This document shows positions 53,302 through 61,827 of a stretch of 61,827 nt of DNA, piece by piece. Source of the stretch: Fragilaria crotonensis (taxonomy: Eukaryota > Bacillariophyta > Fragilariophyceae > Fragilariales > Fragilariaceae); assembly GCA_022925895.1 (NCBI GenBank), contig JAKSYS010000358.1, positions 1 to 61,827 on the forward strand, written 5' to 3'. Position 1 is the first letter of the stretch. Every line of letters begins with the position of its first letter. A program made the position numbers and the translations under genes. The notes beneath the pieces were generated by a model, which ran no database searches, was not told where the DNA came from, and worked only from the letters and a program-made list of their open reading frames with translations.

Positions 53302-54650
53302 CTATCTGCTTGGACGAGCTAGGTAATAAAAATGATTAAAATGAGCTGTTCCTCCCCGGCTCCAACCCCCGTACTTGCAATGCACACTTTTCTTGTCAGT
53401 GTACTTTCCTTTCCGCCTTGATCCCTCTTTCATTTTGTCATCAGGCAGATCTGTAGGTTCATTAGTTTCCAATGGTGGTTGTTTCTCAGAGAGCCACTCT
53501 TCTATATTATTGTCAAATAGAAGCAAGGCACAAGCCTTATCACTCATTGTCACCACTTTTGCATGGCCTCCTGTCTCAGTTGCCTTTGAAACTGTCTCCT
53601 GATACCGTTGCTTACCACAAGCCCTCCTTCCCGACAATACACATCGCAGGTAGGTCCGAAGAACCAGAAGATGGCTTTGCGCTACCTCTCGGTTGTTGCC
53701 CTCCGTAACTTTGATAGTTCCTTTACTATGCAGAAGTTATCTGCATTGCCCATTTTCTTTATATTTTGCTCCCAATTGTTTGCATGAGCTCCGCTTTGTA
53801 TTCAATGCCTCCTCGTTTAAGAAACTTTCATATAGCATCTGAAACGTCGCACTTTGTTATGCCGGTATGTTTTCATGATCCATGGCTAACTTAAGAGCTC
53901 TCTGGAACATAAGATCACAGTTGATGAACTTAAGGCGTCTGAACACATCTAACTTCACAAAGGTTCTTACTATGTGTGCAATATGCTTTTGCCTATTCTG
54001 AACGGACTCCTTGCTTGACATACCGCGTATTGTCAGGACTCCCTCCATGTCTTGTAGGGAAGATGCCACGTTCCCATTCGCTTCGTCGCGAATTCAGAGT
54101 GATGCCTCATCCCTGAGAGCTGCATGGTGGTCGCTTTGTTGTCATGGCCCCTTTTTATCACCGAAGTCATCCCCTTCTCGGTTAAGAGCGTCCAAAAACC
54201 CCCGGCGAGAGAATTGTCAACTTCCCTTGTCACGTCTTCCACCTCTCTTGTCGCTATCTGCTAGATCCATCGTTGCTTCTTCATATTGTTCCTCATCCTC
54301 ACTTGAAGCATCATCCTCTGATGAGGATGTGTATACCTCATCAGACGAAATTGACTTCTGTTTACCACGCCTCGTCCTTTTTGCTTGGGAAGAATCAGTA
54401 TGGTGCTTGGGTCGATTCTTTCTGATGCTCCTTCCTTTGTCTCATCGACAAATCTTTGCTTTTCTATCTCATTCTTGTTTACCGTATTGTCGTTGCTTGT
54501 TGCATTTCCAGCACTACTTCTCTTCTTTTTCCCACCTTGTTCTTCTTGCTTTTGTGAGATTTCTTGCTGTTCTGCGAGTAGTAGAAGTTGCAGCGTTTGT
54601 TAGAGGTGGTGATGGTGGTGGAATTGACTTCATTATGCCGGTTCTGTGAT
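53302..54650 (-). pseudogene. Decayed unknown ORF of a repeat family (1)
   Basis: A coding sense on the minus strand runs from ATG 54649-ish (MKSIPPPSPPLTNAATST) through an Arg/Lys-rich part and an acidic Ser-rich part (ISSDEVYTSSSEDDASSEDE) to a folded part (KHIAHIVRTFVKLDVFRRLKFINCD) and a C-terminal VHCKYGGWSRGGTAHFN. It needs several frame changes. I believe similar ORFs recur in pennate diatom genomes, but I cannot name the family. Confidence 0.5.
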
Positions 54651-55327
54651 TACTTTGCATCAGGAGCAAGGAGTCTTGTTGTTGCTGTATTGTGTTTCAT
54701 TTTTGTAAAACGGCATCCAACACGCGCATTCTTGTTCCTTTGCACAAATCCATTTGTTTTTTAATCGGTCATTGAAAAAATTGTCACATGTATTTCAAAT
54801 GTGAATACTTAATGCATGTTGTCACCATGTTGAGTCTGACAGCCCTTTCTGCCATGCAGCAAGCAAGGTTGGTGTTGACGGGTGGATCCATCGGTGGTGG
54901 TCCCTGACAAATGTTGACCAATCAATACGATACTCTGGAGCAAGTTGCGGCGGTAAGGAAGTTGACATTGTTGGCCAAACGATGCGATACAGAGCGGATT
55001 GCGGCAGCAAAGAGGACTTTGCCTTGTTGAACGACCGTGTTGAATACGCCGCGTGTAGACTCCCAGCTACTTGATGACGGAGGTGGTTTGCTACCCCGAG
55101 GTGATGGGCTTCTTCAAGTACACAGTAAAGGCGCATCCATCCCTCTGATCGGGCTTCATTTGAGGAGAAGTTCAAACTCGAGGTGGCCGTTGGGAAAGTG
55201 CTGGAGGGTGAGGTGGCCATTTGTGTAGCTTCTGTGTTATGGATCGAGAACGCTATGGACGCTGTCTGTTGCAGAAAACCAGATTTACTTGTGGACATGA
55301 ATCAGATGTTCTCGACCAATTGAACTG
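54651..55327. other. Gap with eroded 5' part of the next ORF
   Basis: Short open pieces on both strands (for example 54822-55298 minus) without motifs. It may include the eroded start of the plus-strand ORF at 55328. Confidence 0.4.
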
Positions 55328-56898
55328 TTGCTGATTAGCTATGGAACGGAAGTCTACGTCATGGACGTTATTCTGAACCGGGCTGAGGTTCGGACTTCCG
55401 ATATTGAGGTCAATGCTGCGTTGGACCCAGATCGTGTGCTTCCGGTTAAATCTTTCTTGCCTGATGATCAGAACCCCCAAGTCGTGTACAAGTTTTGGAC
55501 TATGATCGCATTTCTTCCCGCAGCAAGTACTCGCTACTGTGCCAGGGAGAGGTGCAGGGACTGTGTTGGTGTTCTTGCGGAATCGCTTGTGCCGCTCGAC
55601 GTGAGCTGGCTCCCCGTGCAGTGCAACCTGTTACCCGATGGTTCTGCCCATAACACCTTTGGGGAAGGTGGGTGCGTACGAAGGTTTCCTTGCGATTGAA
55701 GCTCGAGGTGTCCAAGGCAAGCACGACCACATATCTGCATGGACGTTCTGTTTCAGGGGACATACTAAGCAACGCGTGATCTATCGTGAATTGCAGTTTC
55801 ACGATAGACAGGGTCCAAAGATGTTCTTGTGGAAGATTATAACAAGCACTTTGCACGTTCAAATTCTGTGAGGTCTGGAGGGCCTCACTTTGCGGCTGGA
55901 TGTCATCATTTCTTGCTGCCGCCTTCCTGTTGGTTGATCAAACCATATGAAAGTCCTTTTCTTGTTGACATTATGATCAATGTGGTTCCTGTTGGGTTAT
56001 GCATGAACCGCCAGAGTGTGGTGATGATCCGCCAAGCTGACGCATGATCATTTTCACACACTCGCATCCCTTAATGTTATTGCCGTTCACAACACCATAA
56101 TGAACAGGCGGCTGGGAACTTGGACGGCAAGGGCTATACCAGGCATGTCGGATCAATGCATGCCATAGGCACTCAAGTTGACCTGGATGGTGTCACGGTA
56201 TGCCCCTACCGATTGAATGAGGCTGTTCCTCGAAAGCTGCTAAGGAATTTGTTTTGTGCCTTTTCCACAATTGGAGAACACTTCTTCTCAGAAGTTGTAG
56301 CTGTTACTATGGACACCAAACACATTTCTGGTTTGGAGCATGTGCGACCGATGGAGGATGATGTTGATGGCCACCGTGTTGGTTATACCATTGACATGAG
56401 TGTTAACCAAGGGAACTAATCCTAGTACAATGTGCATGATTCTTTCCAAGGTTTTAGTATCTGAACAGAAGAGTTGATTGGTCAGGTTGATAATTGGTTC
56501 TTTATCATGCCCAACAATTATGGCAACGCCCTGATGGTAAACCATTGCGCTTTTCAGGTCTGGCAGTGACGCCACATCATGGCATCGCCATCAGTTGCTG
56601 AGATGGCAGGGTAATCCGACACTGCACATTGCTTTCAAAACCTGAGGGATTGCTGGATGATCCGTTGGACAAGGCAGGTGCTGGGAGGCAAAGGTTTAAG
56701 GATCATGTTTTTGGAACCTTCACTGCAGCAGAGGAAAGGATAGTACAGGCAGGACGAGCATCATTGGCAAGAAACGATGGATTTGTTGAATTATTTGAGG
56801 CAGAGGACATTGTGGCGGAGCCTGCCACTGCGTGTTTGCCCGAAGCATCATTGAATCACGTTTCATCCTTTCTTGAAAGGATGATCAACGGTGTCTAG
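55328..56898 (+). pseudogene. Decayed unknown ORF of a repeat family (2)
   Basis: Pieces in all three frames follow each other with conserved-looking content: VQCNLLPDGSAHNTFGE, then GFLAIEARGVQGKHDHISAW, then EDYNKHFARSN..VVPVGLCMNRQSVVMIRQAD, then NLDGKGYTRHVGSMHAIGTQ with DGVTVCPYRLNEAVPRK..GYTIDMSVNQGN, then WTEELIGQVDNWFFIMPN, then VFGTFTAAEERIVQAGRAS. It reads as one protein broken by about six frameshifts and gaps. No domain I can name. Confidence 0.5.
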
Positions 56899-56976
56899 CT
56901 ACTACTATGTTCCAAAGCGAAAGAGAAGCAGTCAATTGAATTGTTAGGCACTTGTGGTGCAATTCTATACTTTTCT

Positions 56977-58840
56977 TCAGTATTTTGGGACTGCTTTTGT
57001 CATTGCATCTCCTCTGATACTACTACCTTCGACACCTCTTCCTGGGGGTGCAGTGTCTGCCGGTGGTGGTTTCTTGTATGCACTTTCAACTGAGGCTGAG
57101 TCACGATCCCACCAACAGCACTTCTCAATCATGGCATACCAGGATGTTGGCCGATCTACCCTCCGACGGAAAAGGAACAGATAATGCGGCTCCATTTGCA
57201 TACACTCTGACCAGCCAATATTCAGAATACCAATGGTCGGTGCATCAAAGGTTTCAGCACCAACCAAATACAATTTCGGTTTTTTCGAATTGTTTTGTCG
57301 AGTTACCGTGTAACGTCCAATCATCGCATTTGGATAATCCATCTCTTCCTGATCCACCGCTGAGAAATAGTGTACAAGTGCGTTTCTACTTTTCTGTTCA
57401 GATTCTGGGATGCAAATCGACATGCCACCGGAAGCTGGCGGAGATCAGCAAATGTATGGATAAATGCCAGTAGTGGATGTGGGTGACCATGCCATGTGAC
57501 CATCACATCGTTGTTCCACGGTCTACCATCATAAATATTCGGATGCTCCCTGTATCTATGCCCGTTTTCCGACACAGGCTCAGTCAAACATGGAACGGAG
57601 CTCCTTGGCATGTGATGCACACAGTGTTGGGCAATGTAGTGCATTGACTTGACTGACAAACGGTCCTTCTCAGGATTGTCTGACGGACCTTTCGTGTTCC
57701 ATGCAAGTTGGGGAATGTGGTCACGGTTATCAGTTGAAAGAGAATAGTCACGGCCAGCCAAAAGATGTGAATCTATGGATTGTGGCGTAGATTTGCCACA
57801 TGAAACAGTCTGTTGGTCATTATCGACGTCTGATGATGCAAGTGTGATAGCTAGGTTCTCAATGTACCAATGTGCCCCCTGTCATGTGAAGGAGGTTTCA
57901 TGCTTCTGAGTGTTCCTTGAAGTAATCTTAGCAAGGGAAGTGTGTGCTGGCTGATTCAGCTTTAGAAGTATCAACATTCTCAGGGACACCGTGGTCGAGA
58001 ATATCTTCGCACAGGTGCAGCACAAGATGTGTTTTGATGGTGTTGTTTCCCATTCCACTTCCTCTTGGAGAAACGTCAGCAACCTTACGCATCAACCACT
58101 GCACTGCCGGTTGTGACTTCCGCACTTTCTACTTAGTTATGGACAACTGTGTCATCCACTGGTGCCATTGAAGTAGGGATGACACAACAAGTATCCAATC
58201 TGTTATATGCTTTTCATTACTGCTGAGCAATTGCACGTCGGGAGGAGCATCATCACTGGCCTTCATCTTATTCTTCCGAAATATTTGTCAAAATTGTAAT
58301 ATCTGAAGTGCAAACATCTTAACCAACATGCAACCTGCAATCTCATGTCCCATCAGATTTGCACCTGAGGAAATTGCTTTGGTGAAGTTCATTCTAGGAA
58401 GGTCCCTGTTGTTGCACACAGAATATCATGCTGTAACTTCTGACTTCGGACCTGCAAGCAGTGTGACAAATGTTTCTAGGCACTATTTGAACCAACCAAG
58501 AGAATTGAGGTGAAGCATCTCCCCAGGACATGCACCAAAAATGCCCCTATCATTATGCTGACCAAAACAAGCTTGGTTGAACCTATTATTCAGATAGTTC
58601 TGCAACATATCCTTCAAATCTGCCTTGGCCTTTGAGAAGCCTGAGAGGAGAATTGGGCACTCACACAGCACCCAACACAACTGTTTTATTGTGGATAAAC
58701 GAGCTGTGTAATGACCACATACACGATCATGATGCCCTTCCGTGTCCCCAACAATAAAGGGGATGTACGGGTGCATCACGACAGGGAAAATCTTGCCGCC
58801 ATAATGCAACTTCCATTCAAATCCCTTTTCCTGCAACCTT
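56977..58840 (-). pseudogene. Decayed unknown transposon ORF (3), possibly Plavaka/CACTA-like
   Basis: On the minus strand from 58836 to 56977 several pieces join in order: a piece with GDTEGHHDRVCGHYTAR, a Cys pair (CWVLCECPILLSGFSKAK) and FGQHNDRGIFGACPGEMLHLNSLGWFK; then LVLHLCEDILDHGVPENVDTSKAESA; then HPNIYDGRPWNNDVMVTWHGHPHPLLAFIHTF; then LVHYFSAVDQEEMDYPNAMIGRYTV. It needs at least four frame changes. The HL..H..EDILDHG.PENVDTSKAE pattern recalls transposases of the Plavaka type. Assignment is tentative. Confidence 0.5.
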
Positions 58841-58953
58841 CAAAAACCTGCTGATTCCTTGATGATGAAACATATCTGTAGATGCACCTGTAGCTGCAAG
58901 GGCTACAGTTTTAAATTTTATTCAGTCGGGCACAGGAGCGTACCTATCGTACC

Positions 58954-59810
58954 ATGGCCCAACCTCCTCAACTCCACATCGCGGCAGATCCCCTCGTCGG
59001 GCTCGGGGACCCACCTGCCGCGCTAGGGGGTAACCTAGCACCACGCACCTACTGTGAGTTGCACAGCGACGCTGCAAACAACCCGCAGTTAACAAGAACG
59101 GCAGCCTACCTAGCCGGGTACCGCTTCATGGATCCGGGGGGTGCTGTACCAACGGCACGCCCGCGGTCCTGAAGGACCAGACCATCGCACTCAGTGATCG
59201 TCAACCCATGGCCTTTCTAGTCCTCGTTTCGGGACGGGGCGACGTGCTCGAGGAGGTGGTCATCGTGCACCGCATGCTACGGTATGTGGACGCACCAGGT
59301 GATGAGCCTACGGGGCTCAACGACCATATTCTGGGTCTGGCAGGCAATATCCTAGTGCCGCATCAATACCCGACTGTCGACATACAGGGTTCGGCGTTCC
59401 ATCTGGTGGGGACGGCAGTGAGGGTTCCTACCGTCGCCGCTATGACCACACTCTTACCCGCATGTGACGAAGCGCAGCAAGTTCTAGGACCGTTCACGGA
59501 GCAGGACCCAAAAACAGAGGTGATTCGCCCGAGGCACATACAACTGCTCCCAGGCCGCTACGCATCGCTCCTGATCCATCGTAGCAGGGTGCGACCCAAG
59601 CAGGGTTACCAGGACATTGTAGGTGCCATCCAAGCCCAAAATGAGGCGGAGGCCTGCCAGGACATAATTGCATGGCTTCGGGCGGCTTACACTGCACGCG
59701 GAGGTGGAGGCCTCCTGAATGTCGTCCCCAGCGTGCTGCACACCTTCCCACCATTACATCTACCACCAGAAGCCTACTATCGATACAATAGCAACCAAGG
59801 AGAGAAATGA
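58954..59810 (+). pseudogene. Gag-like ORF of a diatom retroelement, one frameshift
   Basis: ATG at 58954 (MAQPPQLHIAADPLVGLGDP). The frame shifts at the G6 run 59136-59141 and then runs open to 59810 (..RHIQLLPGRYASLLIHRSR.. and ..RGGGGLLNVVPSVLHTFPPLHLPPE). Allowing one base gives about 285 residues. GC content is higher than in the surroundings, unlike the A/T-rich neighbours. The layout resembles a gag-like ORF recurring in pennate diatoms; no zinc knuckle or polymerase follows here, so if it is gag, the rest is lost. Confidence 0.45.
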
Positions 59811-60050
59811 CCTGTAATGTGCCTCAAATAAAACACAAATGACTGTTTATAGAAGTGTACGTAATCAAAACAATCATTATGTCGCATTTAACGAGTTGCA
59901 ACGGAATTGTTAAATATTGATTTGCCACACGAAAGAACGTCCTGATACTCCTACATCGTAGGTAAAATTTAACGGTTCCTCACACAACGTTGTGTCTAAA
60001 GATCAAGCAGCAACAACCATCGAACAACATTGAAAAGCTCAACTTTGACC

Positions 60051-61542
60051 ATGGCAGATGACAACGCTCCCTGGGATGCTATTGAACCCAGTGGGGATGA
60101 ATCATTTTCCTCCTGTTATTCACCAGAGCTCAAGGCAGATCTGCTGGCTGGGACCTTCGTCATCGTTCGTGCAGGGACTACGACTTCAAGTATGGGGTCG
60201 AATTTTTGCGACACCACGGACACTGAAAGCAAGGATGTTGTTGGAAGGATTGTTGGTGGCACGGGACTGAGAGAAGGACAGGAGGCCGCGGCGAATGTAA
60301 ACATTTTTAGAGGAATCAGGGACATTCTGGAAAGTGAGGAGGGCTTGTTGTGTCCAGAAGAGATCTCCGTCAATCACCTTTGGCACATGACAGAGATTGT
60401 TCAGACCATGGATACGTGCGTGGTGCCAACATGAGCAATTGCAAATCTGGCCTTTGTCTTTGCCATGGAGTCTCTTCAAGACAAATCCAACCTTTTTTTG
60501 GACATGCCAGGGTATGATTCATGCTTATGTATTGCGATTCAGGCTTCAGTATGCTTGTACGGGCCATAAAGCGGGTGCAAATGAGGTTATTGGCGCAAGC
60601 GACAATCAACCATTGCTAGTGGAGGTTCCGCCAGGCTACTGCCTTCCTTTTCCGTCCAGCTATATGAATACAAGGTACTACGATTGTTTTGCCCATCGAA
60701 TTTGGGAGAATGTGTTGCCGATAAAAATGAAAATGACAAAGTTGCTTGGTAGGTACTCACAGCAACAAGGACTCTTTGGGCGGGAGAGAGGGAGTTTAAC
60801 CAACATTACGCAAGAGACATGGGGATTCTTGAGCTTGCAATTTGCGGGCTTGTTTAATGGTGGTGATGCTAGTGGCGGTTCTGCTGGCTGTGGAGTGTCA
60901 TCTAGGATCCGAATCCATAGAGTGATTGAGAGTGGCTTTGTCCTAAAGGCTGCTCGCATCAGAAAGACTTGCACTGTGTGGCGGTTTGAAACAGAGTCTC
61001 ATCTTCGACAGCTCTGTGGTGTATTTGGTGAGTCCGTTACAGCAGGACAGCGGTGCCGTCTTCCGAAAGTGTCTGTTCCAAAGACAATATGGAGGAATGA
61101 TGTGATCAATGTCGTATTCGGAAGCCCTGAGCCCGAACCTGCCTTTAACTTGCGGACGGAACGAGATGGGATTGATTTTGAATACGACGGATGTGCCGAG
61201 TTGTTCATCACCATTCGATACCGCCGATATGGCTATGGAGGTGGTTCCAGTCTAGAAGGATGTGATCCTTTGCTTGCGGACTTGATATGTCGACGTAGTC
61301 TTTGTGCCCCTACAACAGTTGATGATAACGGCGGTGACGAGGATGAGGAGGATAACAACATCATTATTCTTATTGGAAGTGAGCTGCAAGATGTGGATGG
61401 TCGCCTGTACCGAGTGAACGGCATGAATGATGTGCATAGCATTCGTGCTAGATGCTTCTATCCAAATCCCGATATTGGAATCGAGAAAGTTTTTGACATA
61501 GAGCGAGCAAAGCAACTTATTAAAGAACGACTCAATGGATAA
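60051..61542 (+). pseudogene. Unknown ORF with one stop and one frameshift (4)
   Basis: The ATG at 60051 (MADDNAPWDAIEPSGDESF) opens an acidic, Ser-rich N-terminus. An in-frame TGA lies at 60432-60434, the sense continues to 60509 (AIANLAFVFAMESLQDKSNLF), and one extra G in GGG at 60510-60512 shifts to the frame that runs to 61542. The second part looks folded: FPSSYMNTRYYDCFAHRIWENV, YSQQQGLFGRERGSLTNITQETWGF, DVINVVFGSPEPEPAFNL, IIILIGSELQDVDGRLYRVN. Corrected, about 496 residues. Family unknown. Confidence 0.5.
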
Positions 61543-61827
61543 ATGTAATGTAGTAGACTATGATAAATTAATCGTAAATGTCATCCTCTGAATACGCCTG
61601 AGTGCGATACTGGCTGCTGTGGCACAGGAAAATCAATTCCATATTTACTGATATCATCTTCATGAATCCTGCAAAGGAAGATGAGCCGTCGTTGAAGCCA
61701 TCTTGCTATCGGGATAAGCCAAGACTTCTTGCTTATGCCACGTACTCCACCACCATGACTTGTTATTCTGAAGAAGAAAGTCTTTATCATTGAATTCATC
61801 GCCTCCCAGCCCTGTTGTGAGAATCAA
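61543..61827. other. Window end, undecided
   Basis: Two short frames on opposite strands (61602-61793 plus, 61581-61799 minus) overlap. Neither is recognisable and the window ends here. Confidence 0.4.

Noticed and set aside
1..61827. tRNA, rRNA or snRNA genes
   Set aside because: I looked for the tRNA T-loop and acceptor pattern and for long conserved rRNA stretches and saw none; a covariance-model scan would be decisive.

Overview
This is nuclear DNA of a diatom, most likely a raphid pennate. Three proteins begin with a signal peptide that ends directly before Phe (..SQA|FSPS, ..STA|FVVK and a weaker ..GDS|FQP), which is the bipartite plastid import signal of algae with complex red plastids. 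Genes are compact, on both strands, often separated by tens to hundreds of bases, with few short GT-AG introns (63, 63, 68, 73, 84, 87, 88 and 125 nt among those I could place). The repeat-type ORFs resemble families that recur in pennate diatom genomes; that last point is from memory and unverified.

Layout. 1-3.07 kb is gene-free and rich in GTAC motifs, CTAGGTGA hairpins and one MITE-like inverted-repeat unit. 3.07-10.2 kb holds a multi-pass membrane protein, a large disordered membrane protein and a ubiquitin-like-domain protein. 10.8-13.9 kb is a decayed DDE transposase. 15.2-24.8 kb holds a CoA-binding-fold protein, two convergent plastid proteins, an EGF/methyltransferase membrane protein and a Pcf11-like 3'-end processing factor. 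27.2-41.4 kb is the densest gene block: GH10 xylanase, HAS1/DDX18 helicase head-to-head with BCD1, a Golgi-type sulfotransferase whose 3' end overlaps a PP2C phosphatase, an isochorismatase-family enzyme, a PhyH-like dioxygenase and a membrane-anchored alpha/beta hydrolase. 41.7-43.1 kb is a dead Mutator-like element. 44.1-48.9 kb holds an aldo-keto reductase and a tandem pair of secreted Lys/Gly/Asp repeat proteins, which are the best candidates for an undescribed system (silica- or matrix-associated). 50.5-51.2 kb is an Alba-like protein. 52.3-61.5 kb is an island of decayed mobile-element ORFs (hAT-like, several multi-frame unknown families, a gag-like ORF).

Functional themes. HAS1 and BCD1 both serve nucleolar ribosome and snoRNP biogenesis and share one 448-bp divergent promoter. 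Two unknown plastid proteins are tail to tail. The secreted repeat proteins share a short N-terminal motif and KGGK-type lysine spacing.

Caution. Several otherwise healthy genes contain single-base frameshifts in short homopolymers (near 6987, 18772, 18881 and 37190), and the centre of the 45-bp repeat array lacks the same two C residues in unit after unit. Some of these may be uncorrected long-read errors and not biology. Start codons given are ATG positions that I checked in the sequence.
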